From Kordiimonas pumila (GTDB lineage Bacteria; Pseudomonadota; Alphaproteobacteria; Sphingomonadales; Kordiimonadaceae), in assembly GCF_015240255.1 (NCBI RefSeq), contig NZ_CP061205.1:3210501-3274500 (forward strand): DNA of 64,000 bases, read 5' to 3'. How positions within the stretch are numbered: position 1 is the first letter of the stretch; each line of letters begins with the position of its first letter. Below, piece after piece: positions 37,536 to 45,969 of this stretch. The notes under the pieces were generated by a model. That model ran no database searches and was not told the origin of the DNA. It saw nothing but the letters and a program-made list of their open reading frames with translations. Made by a program: the position numbers and the translations under genes.

Positions 37536-37910
37536 ATGTTCCCCACTTCTATCAAAAAAACACTCCTCGGAACTGCCCTATTATCAGGACTTTTCCTTGC
37601 CACCCCTTTGGCTTCTGCTCAAGCGTCTGACACCTATGATGCATGGGCTGCTAAAGTTCGCTCCAAAATCGCGTCGCAGCAATCCTATCCCCAGATTGCA
37701 CTCGACAAGAAATTACAAGGTCAGGTTCTGTTACTTGTGCAGATGACGGCAAAAGGCCAACTCAAAGGTGCAACAATTATTGAAACATCTGGTCATGAAT
37801 TGCTGGATATGGCAGCGTTGAAACAGGTTATTAACCTGAAAAGCCTGCCTGCTGTGCCAGAAGGACTGGAGTTTGACTCTCTCTTGGTGCCTGTATCTTT
37901 TACACTTTAA
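37536..37910 (+). CDS. Exported protein with a lone TonB C-terminal domain (paralogue 2 of 3)
   Basis: 124 residues from the ATG at 37536, preceded by GGAG at 8-9 bases; an ATG at 37491 in frame would spoil the signal peptide. Signal peptide about 1-29 (KKTLLGTALLSGLFLATPLASA). The TonB C-terminal domain (about 32-122) aligns with the neighbours: W-AKVRSKI, SYPQIALDKKLQGQVLLLVQ, SGHELLDMAALK, LPAVPEGL. It is the most divergent of the three. A terminator hairpin follows, so it is transcribed on its own. Confidence 0.83.
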   Translation: MFPTSIKKTLLGTALLSGLFLATPLASAQASDTYDAWAAKVRSKIASQQSYPQIALDKKLQGQVLLLVQMTAKGQLKGATIIETSGHELLDMAALKQVINLKSLPAVPEGLEFDSLLVPVSFTL

Positions 37911-37938
37911 AACCAGGTTTTCATGAGACCAAAACATG

Positions 37939-37969
37939 AAGGGCGCTGCTTATAGCAACGCCCTTTTTG
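37939..37969 (+). terminator. Rho-independent terminator after TonB C-terminal paralogue 2
   Basis: AAGGGCG(C)TGC pairs with GCA(A)CGCCCTT around a TTATA loop, with one mismatch and a T-run after the right arm. It lies 28 bases after the stop codon at 37910. Confidence 0.85.
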
Positions 37970-38119
37970 CTATTCCAGCACTTTAGCTATGCGCTTTTTG
38001 CAACCCTGATAGGCGTGATAAATTTATTATTCACATAGCTGTGACAAAGTTGAAACCAAAGAAAACTATAGTCTGCGCAGGTCAACTAAGGAACCCATTG
38101 CTATTTTCAGGAGCTAAAT

Positions 38120-38551
38120 ATGTTTCGCACTTCTTTCATCTCAACTCTTGTTGCCGCTAGTTTTGCCCTGCTACCACTTGGCACTGCACAAGCAACTGAT
38201 ACCATGACAGAATGGTCTGCCAAGGTTCGTAATGAAATCGTTGAAAATAATTATTACCCACAATCAGCTATCAACCGCGGGATTGAGGGCAAAGTAAAGG
38301 TTCGCTTTGAAGTTTCAGGTAGCGGCCTTGTAAAGGGTGTTCAGATTACAGAAACATCTGGCAGTGACATCTTGGATGCAGAGGCGATGCGCCTTGCGCT
38401 GCGCGTTGCAAAGCTGCCTTCGTTGCCAGAAGGGCTTAATCAGCATTCATTTGTTGTGCCGATCACTTTCAAACTGGCAGAAGCAAGCAAACAGGGCGAA
38501 AAAACAAAAGCTGTTGCTGAAAACATGGATTTAAAAATCCGTCTTGGCTAA
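38120..38551 (+). CDS. Exported protein with a lone TonB C-terminal domain (paralogue 3 of 3)
   Basis: 143 residues. Signal peptide about 1-26 (ISTLVAASFALLPLGTAQA). The TonB C-terminal domain (about 30-118) is close to paralogue 1: W-AKVRNEI, YYPQSAINRGIEGKVKVRFEV, GSDILDAEAMRLALRV, LPSLPEGLNQHSF. A Lys/Glu-rich tail of about 22 residues follows the domain. CAGGAG precedes the ATG. A strong terminator follows. The protein lacks any anchor other than the cleavable signal. Confidence 0.85.
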   Translation: MFRTSFISTLVAASFALLPLGTAQATDTMTEWSAKVRNEIVENNYYPQSAINRGIEGKVKVRFEVSGSGLVKGVQITETSGSDILDAEAMRLALRVAKLPSLPEGLNQHSFVVPITFKLAEASKQGEKTKAVAENMDLKIRLG

Positions 38552-38579
38552 CAGTTTACTATCCTATGGCTAGAAAACG

Positions 38580-38606
38580 AAAACGGGGCATTTGCCCCGT
38601 TTTTTA
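38580..38606. terminator. Bidirectional terminator between TonB C-terminal paralogue 3 and the molybdoenzyme operon
   Basis: AAAACGGGGC at 38580-38589 and GCCCCGTTTT at 38594-38603 pair perfectly around an ATTT loop, with T-runs on both strands. It serves the plus-strand gene ending at 38551 and the minus-strand gene ending at 38625. Confidence 0.92.
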
Positions 38607-38624
38607 TTATTTTCACCATAGGCT

Positions 38625-40868
38625 TCAGGCCATTAATTGATCTTTAATGGGTAGCCTACGAATGCGCTTACCTGTTGCCGCAAAAATAGCATTTGTGAGA
38701 GCAGGAGCCACAGGCGGTACACCCGGTTCACCCACACCGCCGGGGGCAGCATTACTTTCCATGATATATACGTCAACATCAGGGCTTTCGCTCATTCTGC
38801 ACACCTGATAGCTGTCGAAGTTACTTTGCATAATCTGCCCGGCTTCGGCTGTAATTTCGCTGTGAAGCGCGATCGACATACCAAACAGCACCGCGCCCTC
38901 CATCTGCGCTTTCACCCTGTCTGGGTTCACCGCCGTACCGCAGTCTACTGCAATCCATGCTTTTGGTACCTTAATGGTGCCATTCTCCAATACCTCTACT
39001 TCAACCGCACAGGCTACATAAGTAACAAAACTACGATGCACGCTAATGCCAATACCCTTACCTTTTGGCATGTCCTTGCCGTAGCCGGACATTTCCACAG
39101 CTTTTCTGAGGACCGATTTCAACCGGGCGGTATCATAGGGCATTTCATCTAGCGACATATGATAGTTATGAAACTCAGCACCGTCATCTGCTGGGTTAAC
39201 GTGCCTGTCGCTGCCAATCATCTCAAGCCATAGGTCTGCGGTATTTTGCCCCTCACCTTGCGCTATCTCGTCAACAAAGGAACCAACAGCAAAAGCTTGC
39301 TGAATATTACAAACAGACCGTAGCCAACCAATACGCACATGAGCCTCGGCTGCCCCTGAATCAACCTGCAAATTCGGGATTTCAAAGGGCATATCTATAA
39401 GCCCCATGCCAAGCTCATTTCCTTGCGGGCCAGACGCACCTTCTTTAAAGGTCGACAATATTGGCGGATAGGCTGCTTTGTGTTTCCAAGCCGTTACTTT
39501 ACCATCTGCGCCAACCGCCGCCTCTGCACGCTGGGCAGATACCGTATGATAGTAGCCATGCTGAATATCGTCTTCCCGTGTCCACACCATTTTAACAGGG
39601 CGACCAGCTTTTTTTGCGAGAACCGCAGCTTCAACAGCAAAATCAGGCTTTGACTTACGCCCAAAGGCGCCGCCGAGAAGCGTTGCCTCAACATATATTT
39701 CTTCAGGCTTTTTATTAAAAAACGGCGCCACAGTTTCCTGAACTGATTGCGGATCCTGACAGCATACCCACATGCTCAGGTTTTCGCCCTGCCATTCCGC
39801 TGTCGCGGCAGGAGGTTCCATGGGTGCATGGCTTAAATGCGGTACGTAATAGTCTGCCTGATACACCTTTTTTGACGATGCAATTACATCTTCCGCATCG
39901 CCCCGCTGCAAATGCGTTGTGCCAACACCGTCGATCGCCTGCCATAAAGTTTTTTCATACTCAACAGAATCGTACCCTGCATTCGGCCCACCTTCAAATG
40001 TTGCCGCTAATGCCGTGCGGCCCTTGATGGCAGACCATGTGTTTGTTGCAACAACGGCAACACCGCCAAGCGGCTTGAACATAGCCGGAAATTCAAGGCT
40101 AGGCAGTTCCACCACATCAACAACACCCTTAATGGCCATTGCGGCATCACGGTTATAGGCCTTTAACTTACCACCAACAACAGGAGGACGCGCAGCAACC
40201 GCAAACAGCATATTGTCACGCTTTACATCCTGACCAAAAACGCTGCTGCCCGTTACAAAGTCATTCATATAAATATTGCGTTTGGGCTTGCCTATATAGG
40301 CATGGTCTTTGGGAGCTTTTAATGTAACCTTGCTGCTATCAGGCACGGGCAGTTTTGATGCAGCATCCACAAACACTGAGAAATCTTCTGACTGGCCTGT
40401 TAGGTTATTTATAATCCGATGCTTTTGGGCGGTAACATCGCCCAATGCAACACCCCATTTTGCTGCGGCTGCTTGCTCTAGCATCAAGCGGGCCGCAGCA
40501 CCAGCACGGCGAAATGTATCGTAGAACATACGAATTGAGGTTGAACCATCGGTATTCTGGTCACCAAATTTTTTATCGCCGTAAGCGGCTTCAAAAACCA
40601 GCCTGTCCCAATCTGCTTCCAGTTCGTCAGCAATAACTTGCGGCAGCCCGGTGCGGCTGCCTTGCCCCATTTCAACACGGTGAATATAAATATGCACTGT
40701 ACCATCAAGGCCAATTGTCAGGTACGCTGAGCCAAATTCACGGGGGTGGCCTTTCATGGCCGCAAAAAGGTTTTTACTTACTAAAGGCAGCGCAAGAACA
40801 AGGCCCGTACCAACACCTAAACCTTTTACAACATCCCTGCGGGACACATTGCTTATGGAGGTATTCAT
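38625..40868 (-). CDS. Molybdenum hydroxylase large subunit, xanthine dehydrogenase / isoquinoline 1-oxidoreductase (IorB-like) family
   Basis: 747 residues. A twin-arginine signal ([19 protein letters not shown], from residue 9) implies export of a folded, cofactor-loaded enzyme. The molybdopterin-cytosine dinucleotide-binding region includes [43 protein letters not shown] and the C-terminal [16 protein letters not shown] containing the catalytic glutamate. These enzymes oxidise N-heterocycles or aldehydes; the substrate is unknown. The ATG overlaps the stop of the small subunit gene by 4 bases. No cytochrome gene or Mo-insertion chaperone is adjacent. Confidence 0.9.
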   Translation of the reverse strand: MNTSISNVSRRDVVKGLGVGTGLVLALPLVSKNLFAAMKGHPREFGSAYLTIGLDGTVHIYIHRVEMGQGSRTGLPQVIADELEADWDRLVFEAAYGDKKFGDQNTDGSTSIRMFYDTFRRAGAAARLMLEQAAAAKWGVALGDVTAQKHRIINNLTGQSEDFSVFVDAASKLPVPDSSKVTLKAPKDHAYIGKPKRNIYMNDFVTGSSVFGQDVKRDNMLFAVAARPPVVGGKLKAYNRDAAMAIKGVVDVVELPSLEFPAMFKPLGGVAVVATNTWSAIKGRTALAATFEGGPNAGYDSVEYEKTLWQAIDGVGTTHLQRGDAEDVIASSKKVYQADYYVPHLSHAPMEPPAATAEWQGENLSMWVCCQDPQSVQETVAPFFNKKPEEIYVEATLLGGAFGRKSKPDFAVEAAVLAKKAGRPVKMVWTREDDIQHGYYHTVSAQRAEAAVGADGKVTAWKHKAAYPPILSTFKEGASGPQGNELGMGLIDMPFEIPNLQVDSGAAEAHVRIGWLRSVCNIQQAFAVGSFVDEIAQGEGQNTADLWLEMIGSDRHVNPADDGAEFHNYHMSLDEMPYDTARLKSVLRKAVEMSGYGKDMPKGKGIGISVHRSFVTYVACAVEVEVLENGTIKVPKAWIAVDCGTAVNPDRVKAQMEGAVLFGMSIALHSEITAEAGQIMQSNFDSYQVCRMSESPDVDVYIMESNAAPGGVGEPGVPPVAPALTNAIFAATGKRIRRLPIKDQLMA

Positions 40869-41320
40869 GCTGCCCCTCCTGCTACTTGACGAATGGCATT
40901 TTTAATACGCTGATAGGTACCACAGCGACAAATATTACCTTCCATCGCAGTGTCTATTTCTTCGTCTGTTGGCGTTGGGTTTTCGGCAAGTAGTGAAGCC
41001 GCCTGCATAAGTTGACCTGATTGACAGTACCCACACTGCGGCACGTTATTATCGACCCATGCCTGCTGTAAAGCATGCAATTTATCTTTATCAGCAAGAC
41101 CTTCAATGGTCGTCACATCAAGACCTTCAATGTCTTCCATAAATGTCTGGCACGATCTTACAGCAAAGCCGTCCACATGAACCGTGCAAGCCCCGCACAG
41201 ACCAGCGCCGCAACCAAACTTTGTTCCCGTCATACCCTCAATGTCGCGTATGTACCAAAGAAGAGGCATATCGCCTTCCCCATCATACGATACGGTCCGG
41301 CCATTCACTCTGAATTCCAT
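40865..41320 (-). CDS. [2Fe-2S] small subunit of the molybdenum hydroxylase (IorA-like)
   Basis: 151 residues. A plant-type ferredoxin domain holds the first cluster ([16 protein letters not shown] plus a later cysteine in RSCQTF). The helical C-terminal domain holds the second cluster with CGYCQSG and CRCGTYQRI. It carries electrons from the molybdenum site to an acceptor. No signal peptide, so it would cross with the twin-arginine-bearing large subunit. It is the upstream gene of a two-gene operon. Confidence 0.94.
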   Translation of the reverse strand: MEFRVNGRTVSYDGEGDMPLLWYIRDIEGMTGTKFGCGAGLCGACTVHVDGFAVRSCQTFMEDIEGLDVTTIEGLADKDKLHALQQAWVDNNVPQCGYCQSGQLMQAASLLAENPTPTDEEIDTAMEGNICRCGTYQRIKNAIRQVAGGAA

Positions 41321-41446
41321 TGATCTGCTCCAGTAAATTTTCCTGACTTTGGCTAACTATACAGATGCAAATGCCAGAGTCGAAACAACTTATCTTTACT
41401 ACACGAAAAATTTATATATTTTCAGACAGGCGACAGTAACCGCTAT

Positions 41447-42220
41447 TTAAGGCTGAGGCCGCTGGAAAACCCATTCATCCTTTGTGCTTTTATCAGCCTG
41501 ATATTTGTAACCATCAATAGAAAAATCTTTTAATTTCTCAGGGTCTGTAATGCGGTTATCGACAGTATAACGCGCCATCATTCCCCGTGCTTTTTTTGCC
41601 AAAAACGAAATAACCCTAGCCTTATCATCACGCACTTCCTGAAACACAGGTGTTACAATCCGTGCTTTTAGCGCCTTCTTATCAACAGCTTTAAAATACT
41701 CGCCCGAGGCAAGATTAATCAGTACTGGGTCCTCCCCTCCTGAGAAGGCTTTATTCAATTCTTTCGAAATTCTGTCCCCCCAAAAGCTATACAGAGTAGC
41801 CCCTCGCTCTGAGGCAAACTTTACGCCCATCTCCAGACGGTAAGCCTGCATTAAATCCAGGGGCCTTAAAACGCCGTACAGACCTGATAAAATTCTGATG
41901 TGGTTATTTGCAAAAGACCGGGCTTCATCATCAAGCGTTTCTGCATTTAACCCTACATATACATCACCCTTAAAGGCATCAAGTGCAGGCCGGGCATTTG
42001 CTGGTGTAAAGGGCGTTTTAAAAGCCTTGAAGCGGGCAACATTCAGCTCTGCCAAATTATCTGAAATACCCATCATTGCTTTCAGGTCTTCAACCTTAAG
42101 CGTTTTGGCCTGCTTGATAAGCGTTTTGGTTTCAGTCATTAAGGCAGGTATGCTGTTATCAGCGCGCAAATTTTCACTTTCAAAATCTAGTTTTTTTGCT
42201 GGCGACAGAACAATCAGCAT
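41447..42220 (-). CDS. yaaA: YaaA-family peroxide stress protein
   Basis: 257 residues from the ATG at 42220, with AGGAGA 5 bases upstream; the frame runs to 42289 but the family begins exactly with MLIVLSPAKKLDF. YaaA in E. coli lowers free iron after hydrogen peroxide stress and has a DNA-binding-like fold. Other conserved segments are LYGVLRPLDLMQAYRLEMG and LINLASGEYFKAV. It stands between the molybdoenzyme operon and a histidine kinase, both on the same strand. Confidence 0.95.
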   Translation of the reverse strand: MLIVLSPAKKLDFESENLRADNSIPALMTETKTLIKQAKTLKVEDLKAMMGISDNLAELNVARFKAFKTPFTPANARPALDAFKGDVYVGLNAETLDDEARSFANNHIRILSGLYGVLRPLDLMQAYRLEMGVKFASERGATLYSFWGDRISKELNKAFSGGEDPVLINLASGEYFKAVDKKALKARIVTPVFQEVRDDKARVISFLAKKARGMMARYTVDNRITDPEKLKDFSIDGYKYQADKSTKDEWVFQRPQP

Positions 42221-42310
42221 TATTTTCTCCTGAATTTGGCAGACTTTATGTGCATGCCTGTGACTAGCACAGCGCATTTGATAAACCAAGACGATATGAA
42301 GGCTTGAAAG

Positions 42311-43888
42311 CTAAGCGTCTACTGTTTGAATAACCCGTGATGCCGGTAGATACAGGGTAAAGGTTGTTCCTTTATCTACTTCACTTTCAAGCTCAATACG
42401 GCCTTCATGCATATCTACAAACACCTTCACTATTGAAAGCCCCAAGCCCGTTCCCTCGTGGCTGCGGCTAAGTGCAGATGCTGCCCGCATGAACGGTGTG
42501 AAAATCAGATCCTGATCAGATTCAGGGATCCCAATGCCATGATCACTTACACGTATGGCCATTTCTTTTTCAGGAGTTTGCCACGCTTTGACACTAACAT
42601 TGGAACCGCCACCGGGAGTGAATTTAACTGCATTGGAAAGCAGGTTTAGAACCGATTGCTTCATGCGCAGACGGTCACCCTTAATTTTGGGCAAACCTTC
42701 TTTAAGGTCAAGCTCAATACTAAAGCCTTTTTGCGCGGCCTGACCATTGACAAGGGCTTGGCTTTCAACAATAAGCTTTTCGAGATCAACGGTTTCTTCT
42801 TCCATTTTAAACTGACCAGCTTCAATTTTTGCAAGGTCAAGCACCTCACCCAGAACATCTGAAAGATGTTGGCTGGAAGAGCGAATATCATCAATATACT
42901 CGCGGTATTTATTATTGCTAATCGGGCCAAACATCTGGTCTGACATAATACTGGAAAAACCAATAATCGCATTAAGCGGGGTTCTAAGTTCATGGCTAAC
43001 ATTTGCCAGAAACACACTTTTCGCTCGGTTTGCTGCCTCGGCCTGCTCTTTGGTGATGATAAGCTCAACAGAGGTTTTTTTAGTGCGTTCAATTTCCTGC
43101 TCTAATTCCCAAGACCGCTTTCTAAGAGTTTCCTCTGAGGCTGAAAGTGCTTTATTTGTCGATCTGAGATTATCAAGCAGGACCTGAATAGCATCAAACG
43201 ATAGGTTCATCTGCGTCGCCAACAAGCCCAACTCATCTTTTTTATGACGTTTATTGACGATGATACGCTGTTCATGCGGGTGCTCTGGGTTAATGCTCGC
43301 AATCTTGTCAACAATCTGCGTGAGCGGTTTTGTCAAGCCTTGATGAAACGCAAAATACAGCAGCATGACAAGTAGCAGGTTACGTACAAGACCAGACATA
43401 AAAGTGGTAATTGCCCGCGCAAAAAAGGGTTCCAGTCCAACAGCCCGGTCAACAACAACTCGCAACGTGCCCGGGCGCTCTGCCATTGTTTCAGGAAGTT
43501 CCAGCTCGCGGCTATGGATGGAAATATCATCAATAATCAGCCGTGCAAAATCCAGCCCGCCACCTTTTTCCGTCGCCGTGTTTTTAACATTGCCCGCCAG
43601 CACAGAACCATGATCATCAAGAATGGCCGCTTCTGCTATATAAGGGTACGCTAACAAGCCCGAAACAACCTCAGCAGCATAATCTGAATCAAGAATAAGA
43701 ACAGCGCGGGTAGCGGCATTTTCTGCTACCTCAAGGCTTTTATCTACCTTCTGGTTAAGGATTCCATCTTCTTCAAGATAATCAAGATAAACTTGCCCGG
43801 CAGATAAAACGAGACCCACAACAAACGCAATTAATACGGCTGTCCAAGCTAACTTGAAAGAAATTCGATCAGACCAATGTAGCTTCAC
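42311..43888 (-). CDS. Membrane-bound sensor histidine kinase without an adjacent response regulator
   Basis: 525 residues from a GTG at 43888 with GGGGAG 6 bases upstream. Two membrane helices (about 13-33 and 162-182) bracket a periplasmic sensor region of about 130 residues of the CHASE-like type (AATRAVLILDSDYAAEVVSGLL). HAMP (183-235), a coiled coil (240-290), HisKA with H299 (NVSHELRTPLNAI) and HATPase (about 400-515, with DHGIGIP and GTGLGLSIV) follow. The H-box context resembles PleC/DivJ-type kinases. No receiver gene is nearby, so its partner may be a cell-cycle regulator such as DivK, which is an inference. Confidence 0.9.
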   Translation of the reverse strand: MKLHWSDRISFKLAWTAVLIAFVVGLVLSAGQVYLDYLEEDGILNQKVDKSLEVAENAATRAVLILDSDYAAEVVSGLLAYPYIAEAAILDDHGSVLAGNVKNTATEKGGGLDFARLIIDDISIHSRELELPETMAERPGTLRVVVDRAVGLEPFFARAITTFMSGLVRNLLLVMLLYFAFHQGLTKPLTQIVDKIASINPEHPHEQRIIVNKRHKKDELGLLATQMNLSFDAIQVLLDNLRSTNKALSASEETLRKRSWELEQEIERTKKTSVELIITKEQAEAANRAKSVFLANVSHELRTPLNAIIGFSSIMSDQMFGPISNNKYREYIDDIRSSSQHLSDVLGEVLDLAKIEAGQFKMEEETVDLEKLIVESQALVNGQAAQKGFSIELDLKEGLPKIKGDRLRMKQSVLNLLSNAVKFTPGGGSNVSVKAWQTPEKEMAIRVSDHGIGIPESDQDLIFTPFMRAASALSRSHEGTGLGLSIVKVFVDMHEGRIELESEVDKGTTFTLYLPASRVIQTVDA

Positions 43889-44020
43889 AAACCACTCCCC
43901 AAAACACCTTAGCCTTTACCTGTACCAACCCTGTAGCGTAAGTTGTATGATACAAAACCCACTTGCGAAAAGGTTTTTTCAACCCCAAGTACATAATATA
44001 TCGGATTTTATTAAATTACG

Positions 44021-44440
44021 CTACCATGTACCTGTATTTTCCATCGACACCCAAGGTTCCGCTTTCTCTAAAGCCTCGCCTTTTTGCAGTAATTCTATAG
44101 AAATATTATCTGGGCTACGAACAAATGCCATCTTACCATCGCGGGGTGGGCGGTTGATAATTACACCCTTATCCTGCAAGGCCTTACAGGTTTTGTAAAT
44201 ATTATCCACTTCATAAGCAAGGTGGCCAAAATTGCGCCCACTATCATATTTCTCTGGCTCCCAGTTATAGGTAAGTTCAACCTGGGCAGCTTCATCACCG
44301 GGGGCTGCTAAAAAAATAAGCGTAAATTTGCCTTGCGGCACCTCTTTGCGGCTGAGTTCAACCAAACCGAGCTTATTACAGTAAAAATCAAGCGATGCGT
44401 CTAGGTCTGTAACACGCACCATGGTATGGAGATATTTCAT
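44021..44440 (-). CDS. gloA: Glyoxalase I family protein (GloA-like)
   Basis: 139 residues, vicinal-oxygen-chelate fold. [20 protein letters not shown] supplies the first metal histidine H5, VELTYNWE and [11 protein letters not shown] further metal or substrate residues, and [11 protein letters not shown] the last glutamate. This arrangement fits lactoylglutathione lyase, which detoxifies methylglyoxal with glutathione. GAGGA precedes the ATG. It follows the fRMsr gene by 7 bases in the same operon. Confidence 0.85.
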   Translation of the reverse strand: MKYLHTMVRVTDLDASLDFYCNKLGLVELSRKEVPQGKFTLIFLAAPGDEAAQVELTYNWEPEKYDSGRNFGHLAYEVDNIYKTCKALQDKGVIINRPPRDGKMAFVRSPDNISIELLQKGEALEKAEPWVSMENTGTW

Positions 44441-44447
44441 ATAGTCC

Positions 44448-44924
44448 TCATTTGAATATTTTAGTTACCATGTCTTCCAGAAACAATTTATCCGTCTCGT
44501 CAAATGCCGCATAAAGTGTTGAATCAATATCAAGCACGGCAATAAGTTTTTTGTCTGCATTCCACACGGGAACAACAATTTCAGAATTACTGCGGCTATC
44601 GCAGGTGATATGGTTAGAAATGGCATGCACATCATCCACAATCTGCGTTAGCCCACTAGCCGCAGCCGTACCGCATACGCCGCGCCCAAAAGCTATACGC
44701 AGGCATCCTAATGTACCCTGATAAGGCCCAACAACCAGTTCAGTCTCGCGCGCGGGGTCTACGCAGTAAAACCCTGTCCAGAAAAACCTGTCACCAAAGG
44801 CCTCAGAAAGCATGCAGCTTACCGTCGCCATTTTTGCTGTTGTATTTGGTTCACCCTCCAGGAGCGTTTCAACCGCCATTAGCAAGGGTTTATAAATATC
44901 TGTTTTTTCTTTCCGGTTCATCAT
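44448..44924 (-). CDS. msrC: GAF-domain free methionine-(R)-sulfoxide reductase
   Basis: 158 residues, one GAF domain. The family line [19 protein letters not shown], then GVCGTAA and [15 protein letters not shown], presents the three catalytic cysteines C74, C84 and C108 at expected spacing. The enzyme reduces free methionine-(R)-sulfoxide, an oxidative damage product. It overlaps the preceding GNAT gene by 4 bases and is followed by a glyoxalase gene, a small detoxification operon. Confidence 0.9.
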   Translation of the reverse strand: MMNRKEKTDIYKPLLMAVETLLEGEPNTTAKMATVSCMLSEAFGDRFFWTGFYCVDPARETELVVGPYQGTLGCLRIAFGRGVCGTAAASGLTQIVDDVHAISNHITCDSRSNSEIVVPVWNADKKLIAVLDIDSTLYAAFDETDKLFLEDMVTKIFK

Positions 44925-45412
44925 CCACCGCGCTGCTCAGCCAGCAGTTTAAGGCTATCCAGCCCCATATCGAAGTGCAATCTGCCATTCTCTTTCTCTG
45001 CGCCCAAGCGCTGATAAAATGCTTCGGCTTCGCCATTAGTAGTCAGGGCGGACCATTCCATAGCACAGCAACCGGTTTTCAGGGCATAGTCAGCAAGATG
45101 TGCCATCATAAAGCGCCCATAACCAGAACCCTGTACTGTCTTTGTTACCAAAACATCTTCAATGTATAAAATCGGCTTAGCCCTAAAACTCGAAAACATT
45201 TTACACACCAGTGCATAGGCAACAGGCTTATCATTACCGTATCCGACAAAGCTTTTTGCAATAGCCGCATCACCAAAAAGCAGGGCTGCCAAAGCTTGTG
45301 GCGTTGCTGTCACGGCATTTGGCCGCCCCTCATGGTCCGCCAGTTCTTTAACAAGTTGAAATATAACATCTATATCTTTTGGTTGTGCTTCCTCAAATCG
45401 GAATGAACTCAC
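44921..45412 (-). CDS. GNAT-family N-acetyltransferase
   Basis: 163 residues from a GTG at 45412 with GGAG upstream. The acetyl-CoA-binding motif A is LVTKTVQGSGYGRFMMAHLADYAL, preceded by YIEDVLV, and followed by the C-terminal EAFYQRLGAE. The protein resembles spermidine/diamine acetyltransferase-like GNATs, but the substrate is not decided. First gene of the GNAT-msrC-gloA operon. Confidence 0.9.
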   Translation of the reverse strand: MSSFRFEEAQPKDIDVIFQLVKELADHEGRPNAVTATPQALAALLFGDAAIAKSFVGYGNDKPVAYALVCKMFSSFRAKPILYIEDVLVTKTVQGSGYGRFMMAHLADYALKTGCCAMEWSALTTNGEAEAFYQRLGAEKENGRLHFDMGLDSLKLLAEQRGG

Positions 45413-45969
45413 GCGTTTATCTCCAGCAATTTAAAAATATTTCCTCTGCGCCAGCAGATCAAACTAATAGATAATTAGCAAGTCGATATCTACTCATACG
45501 AATCAACACCCCGACGAATACCATTCCTGTCTTTATGGTCAATATTGATTCGAAATGCATATATCCAACGATTATTGAATGCCTCAAAGCCGGGAATAGA
45601 GCTTTTGCTATAGGATACCTCCTGCCTAGTACTACAAAATCAAAAAAATCAACGATCCCTAGAATTAAGTAATTTATTTTAAATCTGTTTTTTATCTTAA
45701 AAATCAAATTGTTATACAATTGTACAACAATAAAGTTGATGAATTTTAATCATGAAATCATCCATATATTGCACCAAAAACAAGGTAATAGACTGTCACT
45801 CATTAGCACCAACTGTTACACTTAAGTCACATCCTCGGTAAAATAGTACCAACACTACCGCTAAACTTAGGAACTAATTCTAGCCTGCTCAGTCTATTTA
45901 TTAATAACTGGTTGTCGGCACAAACGTCGCGGCCAGTATAACTGCGACAACTTCCTTGGGAGGACACTT
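45413..45969. promoter_or_regulatory. AT-rich control region upstream of the TonB-dependent receptor
   Basis: 557 bases without a convincing gene, clearly richer in A+T than the flanks (most strongly about 45650-45780). It contains a 24-base near-palindrome at 45708-45731 and, directly before the receptor, two competing inverted repeats: GTTGTCG (45911-45917) with CGACAAC (45945-45951), and GTCGC (45926-45930) with GCGAC (45944-45948). A TATAAC at 45937 could be a -10 element, but the nearest -35-like TTGTCG is 19 bases away, so no promoter is claimed. GGGAGG provides the ribosome site of the receptor. Confidence 0.5.
45708..45731. promoter_or_regulatory. 24-base near-perfect palindrome, candidate operator
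   Basis: Left half begins ATTGTTATACAA, right half ends TTGTACAACAAT. Eleven of twelve base pairs match; only 45714/45725 do not. The centre is about 250 bases upstream of the receptor start. Long dyads of this type bind dimeric regulators (for example GntR, LacI or TetR type), but no regulator gene lies next to it. Confidence 0.5.

Noticed and set aside
38051-38082. Sigma-70 promoter for TonB C-terminal paralogue 3 (TTGAAA and TATAGT)
   Set aside because: The elements are only about 11 bases apart, too close for a promoter.
45459-45719. Minus-strand open frame of 86 codons in the AT-rich region before the receptor
   Set aside because: No ribosome site at its start, which lies inside the 24-base dyad; residue composition looks like translated AT-rich noise and no domain is visible.
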